Of a stretch of DNA of 64,000 bases, positions 12,201 to 24,300 are shown in pieces; positions within the stretch are counted from its first letter, which is position 1; every line of letters starts with the position of its first letter. The notes beneath the pieces are model-generated. The model saw only the letters and a program-made list of their open reading frames with translations, was not told the origin of the DNA and did no database searches. The DNA comes from Rhynchonema sp. JSB1_4 (taxonomy: Eukaryota > Nematoda > Chromadorea > Monhysterida > Xyalidae), in the NCBI GenBank assembly GCA_030248065.1, contig JASAMV010001957.1, positions 1 to 64,000 of the forward strand. Direction: 5' to 3'. The position numbers were made by a program, and so were the translations under genes.

Positions 12201-15200
12201 TAGTGATCGGATCAGATTGGATTGGTCCTGCCTTGGTCGCGTGTTGTTTTTCAATTTAGGATATTTATAAATATAGTGATGTCGCAAATTTCGACCAGCG
12301 TAAAACATGTTCACCGACTTCAAATAAATAAGTTTTAAGCTGGACGAAATTTACTGATTCCAGTAAATTTATTAATATCCGAAATGCAAGAATCGCGCGT
12401 GGTCAAGGCAAGTCACATCCGATCACCAAGCTTGATATCGCTCACAGTATTTTCCATCATTAGACACAATTGTGAAGCAACAGCCAGTCAGTATTATACT
12501 TTGTGCACTGTCTTCAGGCAGGCGAGCTTCGTGTTTTGGCACACAGGGCCCTCTGGCTGAGGTTTCACACATGTGTTATAGGAGGTTACATAAGAATAAG
12601 AACATTTTATGAAAAGACCCTTACGTCAGCACAGTGCATTTATCGGCCCAGTAACGTGTCACCGACCTCAAATATTGTTTCCTCTCAACTTCTGTCAACG
12701 CATTTCCAAATGACGTCAGATAACGTCGTGCCTCAGTCAGAACTGACTCGTCCATAGGCAGCCGATTAACGAGGAATCGCGACTGTTCTGAAACGGGACA
12801 GAATCCTAATACTCGATTCGAAAAAGTTTCTAAACGTTGCCTGCCATCATCATGGTATGTCTAAAAATTTGTACGATTTTCGCTGTCGATTCAGAAAATG
12901 GATATCAAAAACGAACCGGGCGCACTGGATTACCCCATATTGCTACTGTACACCATTCAAAATGGTAGCATAAAAGTTATAACACGCGACCACCCAGTTC
13001 CGACACTACTAATATTCCAACGTTCAGATCGATGACCCCACGGAGATAAAAGGTCATAGAGCCGGTTTCGGCGCTGCAATCTGGCCGAGCCATCAAATAC
13101 ATATGTTCACACACCATCAATTCAATAAACACACAGCCAAAAAAAACACGACAGTTTGACCTGCAACCTATTTGAAAATGAGAACATTCCATGTCGGGAG
13201 CCAGACTGCCGGATCCCGCCGTCACCCGACGATCATTTCACTATAAGCATGTTGGACTGTATATTAACCGATCGACCAACCTTCCGGGCGATTGAACAGC
13301 AGCTCAATGATTTTCACTTGCATGCAGCGAAGCTTATACTCGGCCTGAGTACTGATGGGTTTCTTCTGTGATGTTTCACTGGTGTTGCTTGTCACATCGC
13401 TTTGTTGTGGAACAGTTGGCTGTGGAGACTGCGCGGGTGCACTGGATGGTTGTGGTTTCTGGAAATGACAAAGATTGGAAGAATTATGATTGCTGCCGTC
13501 TCAAATGTCACTGTATATGTTATGATACGCGCACTATGGTTACATACAGGAATTTCTCACCGAATTATTGTGTTCAGTTTGACCAGTGTAAAACTAGGCA
13601 TCACCTGTATTGCTGTATACAGGCAACTTTTACGCTTGTCAGTTTTGACGAAGTTCATCAACAGATTGATATCACCAAATCACAACACACACCACTTGTG
13701 CAGATGAAGCACCAAAGTCATTGACATTCCACGGAGCGGGCACGGATGGAATATCGCGTTGTATCAATGCACTCGCACGACGTGGGAATAATTGTCGTTG
13801 GTTGGGCTCGAAGAAATCGGCCGTCGGTTGTGGGGCTGCAGGCGGGCAGTGTCTGTGAAAGGTGAGCAAATTGTAACGTGGTTGACCCAAACTATCTCAG
13901 CGTAATCGGGATCTGATGACTGGGTAACGTATGTAGATTTAAATGTTTTTGAATTCGAAAGAAAATTCGAGAGTTCTAACTGTTCAGATTTTGATCCGCG
14001 CAAAAATAGTTTGCCAGCTGCCCACAAACCAGTGCACAGATCAGAATTACCGGCAGTTGTGGTAACTCTCGAAAGTATGGCTAATCTGATACCAAATTCG
14101 ACCATGGCTGATCACCATACTTGATACCAATCCGTACAAAATATGAATTGCTCAATTTGTAACACCCCCTCCCCAAGTCATATACCTGTATGCGGGTGCA
14201 AATCCGCCACCCCCGAACGGCGATCCAAACATGTGACCGGGAGGTGGTGCTGGCTGATAAAACGGATACGGGTCTGTCGACCAGGGCGGTGGTTGTGGGC
14301 GATAGCCGGGAGGGGGCATGCCACCCATCATCGTGGGTGGGCCACGTATGTGCATGGGCGGGCGCCTGAAGAATGTATTGGCTAATAGTATTGTCGTCAA
14401 ATCAAGTCATCGAATAAAGTCGTCGAAGAAGCAATAATACATGAGCCCCAAATGAGCGCGAAAATAATACATGTGATTTGAAGACAAAATGTGACGACAT
14501 TACCATAAGCCAAAATATTGACTTTTCACGCCCGAAATTGTTGGAAACGAACTTTCACGCTCAAAATGACATCGAATAAGAGACAAGTAAACGTACTCGG
14601 TACAAAGAGAAACAACACCAAAACAAATACATAAATGATCAAAACCAACCATTGCATGTTGTGATTGTGTGGTGCCCGCTGCTGTGCCTGCACGTTGTAT
14701 CCATGTGTTTGTTGTACGTGTTTTGCGGGCATCGCAGCGGTGGGAAGTGTAGGTCGCGACAGTGTCCTTTCTGGCTGTTGATATTTCATCTGCAACAAAG
14801 CATCCAGCATTTTTTTCTAAGGCTCTGCACTCACTCGGGTGCGTAAAATGGGTTTGCAGAAATGGGTATCCTCATTGGCAACAAACGATACGCGCTGTTG
14901 TTCAACATTATTTGTGCATGGGTACTGCAGCACAGACAGTGTCACACACAAGGCCACCAAAACCCAAGATGGTCCAACATCGACTAACGGTAATGATGTT
15001 GTTTTGCAACGTGGCACGCGATCCTATGAAAGAAACAAAATGGCACAACTTGCCCAGAACTTCTCCTTGTTCGTGTGAAATTCCGATTCGAGGTGTTTCG
15101 AATAATCGGCCAGACTTTCGTAACTGCAAGAACAAACAAGAAAAATACAACTTTTGAATATTACACATTGCAGCAGCAAAAATATGTCAAAACTGCATCG

Positions 15201-16421
15201 CAGTTTTAAACGCACGGCATCAATAAACTAAACTACTCCAACCTGATAGTACACAAGGTGCATTTATGTACCACAACACCGTCAGTCATTTTCTTCGACA
15301 ATTTGACGTGATGCGACAGCGACCATTGATGTTGGTTGGCATCCTATAATTCTAAGGTATGAATAATGCGTGAAACATTAAAATTTACAGCGCGTGTCAT
15401 CAATGGGAACCTTTTCAAGCAGCGTCCCGACCATATCGCAACGGAACACGATAGAAAACTATATTCGACTAACTTGTGCCAAGTGAAACGTCTTTTCACA
15501 GATGTCACAGTGCATGATTGACATGACCAGAGGGCACTGGCTGTTTGTCTGCTCTGAAACAACTCAAAACAACAATATCATCAGTCGCAAAATTTCAAAA
15601 ATCTGTCAATTATTCCGAGAGACACATGAAACCAGCACCACACAGCTGGCTGGACACAAGCCGTTCAAAACAACGACTGTGCGTTCAGTTATATAGAACG
15701 TTTATTGTTCAGTAAATTTAGTATTTGATACATTCACACCGACAAACGTATATGATGGCTCACAATTATTGAAGCACACATGATGGTCACGAGAACACCA
15801 GTGGTACTTCACGGGTGGCAAAGCTACATATGGGCAATCCATCGGCTCATGGCACTTTTTATACACACAGCGCATGCAGCAGCACACGCCATTTTCTAAA
15901 CAAAATGTACACTTTGAGCGAGTGTCATACTTTGATGGCCCCTTTTAATTTACTCCGTTTTCATTAGGTGGTTGACATAACACTTTTCTGCATTTTTGCC
16001 AAATTTGGGGATGTTTCAAGGTATAACTGTAGAGAATGGATGCATTCATTGACGGCAGTAATGTAGCATGCAGCCTGTGTGTGTTGAGTGCCATGAGCTG
16101 GCGGATTGCCCATACACGCCATACATTGTCAAACCACCACAACCACAAATGACCAGCGAAATGACAAAAACAAGTAAATGACGTCACAAGATAACAGAAC
16201 AACAAACAGAACACACGATCGAACAACGAACGATAACATTCACACATCGACAGTGAACAGAATCGAAATTGAGAGAATGTTTTTACACTACCAATATTCA
16301 CAAAGCGTTGGTTCGATGACAGCAGCACTGCATTGACTCCACGCTCTGCACCCAGGTGCGCAGAGTGGCTACGCCGCGCCGATCCAACTCTAATCGAACA
16401 CTCCGCTAATTCGATAGGCAT
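9295..16421 (-). CDS. Two-zinc-finger, proline-rich protein, 15 exons (604 aa model)
   Basis: Not recognised as a named gene. Exons: 16421-16292, 15553-15474, 15343-15243, 15123-15054, 14789-14650, 14365-14186, 13852-13696, 13458-13281, 12787-12667, 11792-11715, 10997-10875, 10796-10711, 9861-9743, 9665-9597, 9477-9295. Every junction keeps phase and the sum is 605 codons including the stop. Two fingers: C59-C62-H75-H81 and C98-C101-H114-H120, both C-x2-C-x12-H-x5-H, the spacing of RNA/dsRNA-binding U1-, JAZ- or AKAP95-like fingers. Then comes a Pro/Gly/Met-rich segment (GGMPPPGYRPQPPP), a helical region (RRYLTSFGNALTEVERKQYL; DRLKVKAVLKWF), and a Ser/Pro/Thr-rich, basic C terminus. A nucleic-acid-binding nuclear role is inferred. 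The 15123-15054 exon ends at a GC donor. If the intron after 10875 is retained, a TAA at 10855-10853 gives a 459-residue form. Confidence 0.72.
10200..10481. mobile_element. TA-flanked MITE, family P copy 1 (282 bp)
   Basis: TIRs of about 35 bp beginning TAGGCAATCC and containing CTCATGGCACT, flanked by TA. In the intron between exons ending 10711 and starting 9861 of the zinc finger gene. Confidence 0.85.
11173..11445. mobile_element. TA-flanked MITE, family B copy 2 (273 bp)
   Basis: TTGGTCGCACAATGACTTTA at the left and its inverted copy at the right, flanked by TA. A second tip lies 22 bp outside the left end at 11151. Intronic in the zinc finger gene. Contains a tRNA A-box-like TAGCGCAGTGGTTAAGAG at about 11368-11385. 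Confidence 0.82.
12287..12352. repeat. Short fold-back repeat (CGACCAGCGTAAAAC family)
   Basis: Arms AAATTTCGACCAGCGTAAAAC and its near inverse, about 23 bp apart. Related hairpins or single arms occur near 8783, 13575, 19104, 21620, 22918, 36192, 57777, 58752 and 58878-58940. Confidence 0.65.
15054..15553 (-). CDS. Zinc finger exons of the proline-rich gene
   Basis: Exon 15553-15474 carries the first cysteine pair (HCDICEKTF). Exon 15343-15243 carries its histidines and the second cysteine pair (HKCTLC). Exon 15123-15054 carries YSKHLESEFHTNKEKFW with the second histidines. Each finger is split by an intron between its cysteines and histidines, yet both have identical C-x2-C-x12-H-x5-H spacing only when the three exons are joined. 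That is strong support for the splice model. Confidence 0.8.
15831..16112. mobile_element. TA-flanked MITE, family P copy 2 (282 bp, inverted)
   Basis: Reverse-complement copy of 10200-10481 with the same length, begins TGGGCAATCC, flanked by TA. In the first intron of the same gene. Only scattered substitutions separate the two. Confidence 0.87.
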
Positions 16422-16599
16422 CAAACTTGGCCGGTGGATCAGATGTTTGATTTGATGACAAATTCGTCATGGAATTCAAATAACCGACTTCCATTAGCGA
16501 CCTTGTCCTCAGCTTTACGATTGAAGAAATCATAAAAATCGACAAAAATCCGTGCCAACAGCCAAGTCCGACGTTGATGTTCATGTTGATGTGTGACTG

Positions 16600-17330
16600 T
16601 CACGCGTCCACTTCCTCATCCTTCGCCAACATATTCGGTATGCCATTCTTGATCGGGAATTGTCTGCCCGACTCCGGACACTCCACGTGGCCCTCAACCA
16701 CGTCGATTTCCATCAGCAAATGATGCACCGTGCGCAATAATGTTTCATCGTCTTGCCAATTGTCGGCCAAACTGTCAGGCAATTGAGCGGCGCTCGCCGG
16801 CTCAACGACGTTCGCCGCTGATTTGAGCGCGGCCCAGTCAATCTTGGGCATCATGCGCCGAACGAAGTCCGCGTTAAAATCAACCGATTTCACCTGCAGT
16901 AGATTAACCATCGGTCGATCAGAAAATATTGGTGGCGTTCTTTGTGACTGTGTAGGTGTACGCCACTGCTGCGAGAACCAGGCGGTTTTGGTAATTGATT
17001 AGCCTGTGAGCAGATAAACGCGGAATTGGTTTAAAGTTAGATGTTTCGGCTGTGAAAAATTTTCTACAAGGTCTGAAATAACAGCCGTCATCAGCCAAGG
17101 ATCGGCAATCGCGTCGTGCCCACAGGAAAAAAAAACGAGAAAGAGTACAAACTCTTGCCACGACCAGAACAAACAGCACTGCCAAAATTTGCAAAAAAAA
17201 CAACTCAATAGCAAAACGGCAGCGCCAGGTAACGAACCTCGGTTTGCGTGGCGACCAATTTCATCGGGAATCCTGTCTGGACGCCTTTCAGAAACTTGGA
17301 CGACAGAAAATTGTGCACCATCAACTTCAT
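16600..17330 (-). CDS. TRMT112: TRM112-like methyltransferase activator subunit (two exons)
   Basis: Obligate partner of several SAM-dependent methyltransferases acting on tRNA, rRNA and release factor; cytosol and nucleus. Exon 1 (17330-17238) starts MKLMVHNFLSSK and ends GFPMKLVATQTE. Exon 2 (16893-16600) continues VKSVDFNADFVRRMMPKIDW and ends with a zinc-ribbon-like GHVECPESGRQFPIKNGIPN, then MLAKDEEVDA and stop. Total 128 residues against about 125 in the family, so it is complete. The join gives A-T-Q-T-E-V, matching the conserved A-T-E-V of the family. It sits 987 bp downstream of the BAZ1-type stop and 178 bp upstream of the proposed start of the next same-strand gene. Confidence 0.95.
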
Positions 17331-18317
17331 GGTCACGAACGAGGCCTGCGAACGAAAACGAACAACCACGGTTCGGTTAGAATATTGGTGCCGTGTGTAT
17401 CAAAAGGTGACACCTTCGCTGCAACGCCCTGCACCACAATGTGACAAAATAACGCAAAAAGCAATTAATGCACGTAGCCAAGACCATACGTCTGGGCTGG
17501 TTGCAAACCACAAGGTAAAACACAACGAGATTTTTTTTCCTAATTTACGGTGATGTGACATTTTACTGGATGATGATAATACATACAGTATAAAGAAAAG
17601 TGCGACAGAAAAACCAAAACGAAACACGAAAAAAGATAAAGAAATGCAGAGACACGAATAACTGTGCGACTTGGAATGCAATCACAAAGATCAAATTGTG
17701 CACGACCGCAAACCACAAACTGATAATGCTCAAGTATAACAACAAGTAATTGGTACCTAACGGTAGATTCAGAATGTTGGTGCTGCGCGTATAAAGCATG
17801 GCGCCTATCTGCGGTTGACTTGAGCCACATTACGCTCGTATGCACGACACATATAAATTGAATGCGGACAAAAAAAACAAGTATGGAACCCAGAAGGAAA
17901 AATTGATTGCTCATTGAACAAGTAGAATATACAGCATACCAAACAATTATTGAAGTTGAGATACACAGAAAAACGGAAGCAAACAAACACGCATTGCAAT
18001 TTGATACCTAACGAATGAAAGCTGAATATTTTGGTAAAATGCCGGCACAAAAAAACCAATACAATGATGGGGCACCAGTGGTATAGGACACTTTGGAAGC
18101 ATGAAACTGATGACACCTCCAACGCATTTGAGATTGATAAGACCATCAAACCAGTATTATACGTACAATATAAATAAAAAAAACAGAAAATGAAAAAGCA
18201 GCAGCGCGACGAACTAATAACATGTAAAAAAGGAATCATACTGAGTAAAGGGCAGAACCGCTCAATAAAACACGCGAAAACAATAAAAAAATGAATCAAA
18301 TTGATCAAGCATCTGAA

Positions 18318-21300
18318 TCATTGCAACAATTTGGCCACGATTTCTTCCAGGTCGTCGAGCTGGCTCAATTTACGCGGTTGGTCCTGACGAGGTAAAAATT
18401 ACGTAAAGGCAAACTACACCAACACGAGCCCGATTTCGAAGGTAGCGTGTATTCAAAACGAATAGAAAGAGAAAATCATCATGACCCATTGTGCATTCTT
18501 CAACGTATAACATTTCCCAAATCAGCAGTCACGTATGAATGTTTCACCATTCTGCCAGCTGCGAAATCGAGTTCATGTTGGCGTAGTTTGCCTATATATA
18601 TTGGTCGCACAATGACTATATGAGAATCCATCCCCATATTTTTCCTACATCGTCAAGGAGGGTTTCTGGCAATTTTTTTCAAATTGAATCAGGTTTTGAC
18701 AAGGAGTTATTTCTCTTTCTTTTCCCGCTTTATTTATCGGGAGTGATCAACGTGTGTGTGCTGTAATCGATTTCACACATAAAGCATGTAACACGTGGCT
18801 ACAGTAACCCAAGCCCGAACCATTTCGGTTGCGTAGAATTCAGGGTGAAACTTCTGCACACGGGTGTTTTTGTCATTCTTCTCCCTGATAAGCATGCAAA
18901 GTTCTTGTCAAAACCTGGTCCAATTTGAAAAAAAGCCAAATATCCGCCTTTTCAATGCAGGAAAATTAGGGGGATGGATTCTCATATTATAGTCATTGTG
19001 CGACCAATACCAATGTTAATACAGACAAGGCCGCCAAAAGTGGCAAACTTGGTCGCTGTCGATGTTCGCTGCAACAATGGATATCAACTGACAACCCTGA
19101 TTTTAAACCAGTGTAAAATTTGTTCAGGGACCGCTAATGTCAGCACGGACTATTTTCAAATTACGCAGATCGAAATTAGTGAGATTTCCAGGTACCCAAT
19201 CGGAGACGCAGAAAATCACGTGACCAAAAGCCGCTCCGATCTTTGTCATCAAACTTTGCAAAAACTTCAATAAATAAATACAAACGAAAACAAAACAAAA
19301 CAACATATCCCCTTGAAACATCACCTTGAACACAGTGCGCGCCTGTTCCAACACATGACCGACATCCCTCAGCATTTGTTTCACATTCTTGTACGAGCCC
19401 AACTGTTGTTCAACATCAGCCAGTCCGTGCACTGGTCGTTTCGTGTTGCCAGTGCGCGTGCCACGGGTGTGGCGGTTTGTGGTTGTTGTTGATGGTTGAA
19501 GGTGCATTAGTGACGTGGCGGCGAAACGGTCGTCAACCACCACTTTGAAGACGGAGCTAATGCGCTGTAATAGAACACGCGAATGTTGCGCAGGGAAAAT
19601 CTGGTTTTGTTGAAAACTACGAATAATGTGCCGGCGTTCATAACCAGGGCAGAATTTTTGGAATTTTTCCGCTTAAGTTTCAAAACTCAACAATGAACGC
19701 GCAGCGCGGGAAATTTTTATCGTCGTTCCACATTAATATTCTGTGCAAAAGCAAAATCAGACACGCCGTGTGCCAGACACAAACTTTGTTCATCGCACAA
19801 ACTGACGGCCCCCATCTTCGCACGACACTAATATTCCTAGCTAAAATGGCCATCGGTACGCCCACATTATATACCTGTTCAGTATCATCGCCCTCATCCA
19901 ATGACGACACTGCCTGTTCGCTGCTGTACACATCCTGCACCGACGATGCCAGGCTCACCGTACGCGACATCACCACACGCGCGCGTCTGCAATATTTTAG
20001 GCGGATAAGGCAAAATGGTACAGTAGCAGGATGCTGAGGTGAAAGGCAGGACGATATGGACATGGTCAACCGAAGCTGCTGCAGATTTACGCTGTCTTTC
20101 TTTGGTCATCCCCCTCAATGATTGTGAAATTATCACGTTCAAGCACGTACGCGTGGGTTGGAGTCTCACATTAGAGGCCTTTACACGCTCATTCACACTC
20201 AACAGCGATATTTTTGCATAATGAAGGAAAAAAATTGTGAACAGCCAACCAAACGCGCAGTGGTGCGCGCACGGTCTTCTGATTGGTTGGTGTTGGATTA
20301 AAAAACACACAAAACAAGTCTGGTAGCAGGTTTGACTTGCTGCGGGTTGTCTAACCCCCCCCCCCCATCAACCCACTCCAACCGCGGAACCAATCAAAAA
20401 TGTCATCCCAACAAATACCAACTTTGCCCTGGTGGACAGCTGCGAGTCATTGTCATCATCACTATCATTCTCCGACGTTTCGTCCCTCAACACAGCAGCC
20501 TTGGTGCGTTTTCGTGCCAGATGACGGGCGGCACGCGGTTTGGCACGAGGTCGGCCACGACCACGCGTACGAGTACGAGCGGCATCGGAATCATTATCGG
20601 ACTCGCGTTCGCTGCTGCTCGCATCTTCATCTTCGTCCTGCAAAGTTAGTCGATGCTCGATGATATAATCGATCGAATCGGTCGTATTGACTCATCGAAC
20701 CCGCAAGCTCAAACGACAGATTATTTATTATCGAGAACTTTCATGACAACGTGGTAGCGTCTTGATGTACATCTGTTTGGTCTCTCAAATATAGTACACT
20801 TCACGTGAACCATGTACACAGTGTTGCAGTTACTACAACTGGCAGCTTTCATTTTCACCGATGAACGCGGTGCACCAGGCGACCATCAGTGCTAAAGATG
20901 GGCAACCAGCAAAATAGAGAAGCCGGCTGGTTGTGCAGCAGATGCTACCAGCCAGTCAGACGCCTTGACACAGCTCTATGACTCGCAAATCACGGAAAAA
21001 ATCAATCACAATCCAATATCATCCCCAACCTCACTATCCCCATCCTCGTCATATCCCTGAAGTTACAACGACTAGCAGTTTTCATTTTCACCGACGTACT
21101 CGCGAAGCAGCAGACGTTCGTCAGTGAAAAAAAAACACCAACAGGCCAAAACAGAGAACCGGGTTGGTTCGATGCAGTAATTAACATAACACTGCGTACG
21201 TGGTGACCATCCCCCCTGATTCAATCACAATCCAATATCATCCACAACCTCACTATCCCTGTCCTCGTCATATTGCTGTCTTCGTGCCCTCTTCTTCGCC

Positions 21301-24300
21301 GGTGCACACATGGGACACAGCCACTCGTCCTCGGGCACCGCGGTCAAGCGCGGACGCATGCACGATAGATGGTAGGCTGTAATGATGATGACGGATGTAT
21401 TGTAATCAGTGATGTTGGTGTAATTTATATAACATGTTCGTGAAAAACATTGCAGATGATAGAACGGATAAATGGGGAAGATTCCATTTCAACAGAAAGT
21501 ATTACAACTTATTGATCGTTTTTGTGTTGGGCACGCGACACCGTTTGTTTCAATGTTATTTCGCAGATCTACGGAACACAAAGCTCCACCAGTTTTTTTG
21601 TTTGTCAGCCGTCTGGAAACTGTTTCACGCTGGTCAAAACTGATTCACAAATATCCATATGAGACAAAAAGCTAACGATCACCAAGTTCGCTTTCGCGAC
21701 ACAAAACACTGAAATGCTGAAGGTACACGTTCCTAAATCACCTTTATTGCATCGGGGCCCGTCACACAACAGCAACGGGTCGTCTTCATCATTATGTCGA
21801 CGACAAACACGACAACGCTGCAAAGATATAGGGGAGTAAGTGGTGTCGGCAAAAGTGGCTGATTGTCCCAATTTATGTGGTTACTCTCTTTTTCGTTTAC
21901 GCATAAGAAAACCATCGTTCACTGGCGTTGTTTTTACTCTCCGTTTCCTTTACGCCAACCGTGAAACATTTTTGCATCGTGTGTAACAGTTGTGTATACA
22001 TAACAAACATCCACCATTTATTCAGTTTGGGCTTGGCGGAAGATATTTTCCACCATTTCACGCCGCATAGATCAGCGACGTTCATAAAATGCAATCCCAA
22101 AGACAATTTTCAAGACCACAGAGTGCGTGACTTGGTTTGTAAAGTACGTGTGTAATACACACATGGGATTTGTCACCAAGTTTCTCCTAACCCACCAGTC
22201 TAAATTGCAGAGAATTTCCATGTGAATAGAAACAATGAAAAATAAATAGAACAAAGAAACAAAAGAAAAGAAAAAAACGAAACCGACAACGTTCTCAATG
22301 GATTTGCGCCAATCAATACAATCGTCAAGAATGGACAACAACAGATGCAGCCGGGACACGGTGCGACACGATGAACAAGCACTCAGCCAACGACGCGTTA
22401 AACCTGCAATATTGAGGCCGTGTGCATGAGTCGTGCATTCGGCAGTTTCAAACTTACGGTCACACCAGGTCCCCTCCTCTTTTCGAGCTCGGTCTGTTTT
22501 TTTTTGGCATGGACAGGGGGTGAACCAGGTCATCGTCCGTGCGTACGCGCGTGAGATGTGAGCTTTGGTAAAACTTTCGATGTGTCATGACACGACAACC
22601 ACCGAAATGGAACCGAGCCAAAGCGAATATGCCAATATGCCGCGAATTGACACAGCAAAAAAAATACATAAATAAACAGAGCCATTTTCAATACATGAGA
22701 TGAACACAAACATACGTGTTGGTTCTTCATCGACTTCATTCGATTTCTTGTTCAGCACACCGGACACACACGAGGCCGGAATGGTGTAGTAGGTCTGCGC
22801 CAGACATACGCCCTAAGTAAGCGAGAAATTATGTTGACACGATAAAAAAGATCATACACGATAACCTAATCTTTTTTTGATCACGACCTTTTGTATTTGC
22901 GATCGGTGAAAATTCACTTTCGACCAGTCTAACAATAAATTGTTTATAAGCTGCTTGGAGTCGGTCGAAAAAGCGACATTAGTTTATTGCGTCGGCACCA
23001 ACTCAATAATACACAGATAACAACGTTAAGTGGAAGAGGCATAATTACAAGACCGGGTGTGGAGTTTACGGACATGAAAATAAATACAAAACAGGGTTGA
23101 AAGTTACGGGAATGAAAAATAAATGCAAAACCGGGACAGGGAAGGGCGAGAAGGTGGACGAAATCACGGACATTCGTAAATCTCGAAATATCGTCTGCCC
23201 AAAAGAATCACATCATAACCAAGGCAAGACCTAATAGGACCGGCCACCAAGTCTGACACCCGCCTTAAATCACAGCAATCCAAACAACCAGATTCACTGC
23301 CAAACGTCCACCAACCAATTCAGTCACATTTATCGATTTATTCACGTCCACTGTCCACGATTCGTGATCCTCCATCCCGCCCAGTCCCCCGCGTCGCAAT
23401 CGGCCTTCGATATCGATCAGATTCAATTTCATTGATGACAAAATATCCGCCTCTGGCTCTGGTTTGGTGGATTCGGTCGTGTTTGGTGCTGAGTCTGAAG
23501 GAAGCTCTTTTGACGAGTTGCAAAATAGAACTGCATGGATTAGTGCCGAGTGCACAATAGTACTCTTTCAAAACTCGGTGGCGAGTTCTACCAGCTGCAC
23601 AACAAGACAATCAACATCAACGTTCTGTTATGTACGTATGTACAAATGGTCGGCTCAGGGTTTCGTCGTCAAAGAAAGTCGCAGAACACATGAGCCCCAA
23701 ATGAGCGCGAAAACTAATACATGTGTTCGACGACTTTACTTGACGAGATGATTTGACCACGTTACTATAAGTCAGTTTATACGCACGTCGCTGAGCGCAC
23801 GCAATACGAAAGCGTACATTTACCGTCTTCCATTGCAGCAGTCGATTCTTCATTCTTTCTCTCTTCCTTGTCCTCCATCACTGTATTCGTTTCCACGTTT
23901 TCGGCATCTTTCTGCGCGTTTTTGTCGCCGCCATCAACCGGTTTCATCAACCACGCAAATTCCTGTCTCAGCCGAGCGCGCAGTGTGTGTTCGCGCTCGC
24001 CTTGCACGTTCAGGGCAGCGTACAACGCGCGAATCGCTGATTGGCCGGCATGTTGCAGCCATTCATTCTTTGGCGCCATTTCTTCATTGAGCTGATTGGA
24101 TTTCTTTTCTTCTTCGGACGCCACTTGATAGGCAGCGAACTCGCACCAATTCTAAAATTAAACAAAAATTATTATTATTATTATTACAAAAGTCCGATCG
24201 CATCTTGCAAATTATGCCCTTTTGGTGTGAGACTAGTGCCATCAGAAGATGCTGCAGAAGAGACCAACTGTTGCTCAGCTCGAAGTTCATGTTGCATCAA

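Noticed and set aside
14152..14400. Stand-alone proline-rich minus-strand ORF
   Set aside because: It is an exon (14365-14186) of the zinc finger gene extended by intron readthrough, not a separate gene.
16390..16584. ORF just downstream of TRMT112 on the minus strand
   Set aside because: It overlaps the proposed first exon in another frame and fills the TRMT112 3' UTR; no supporting splice sites.
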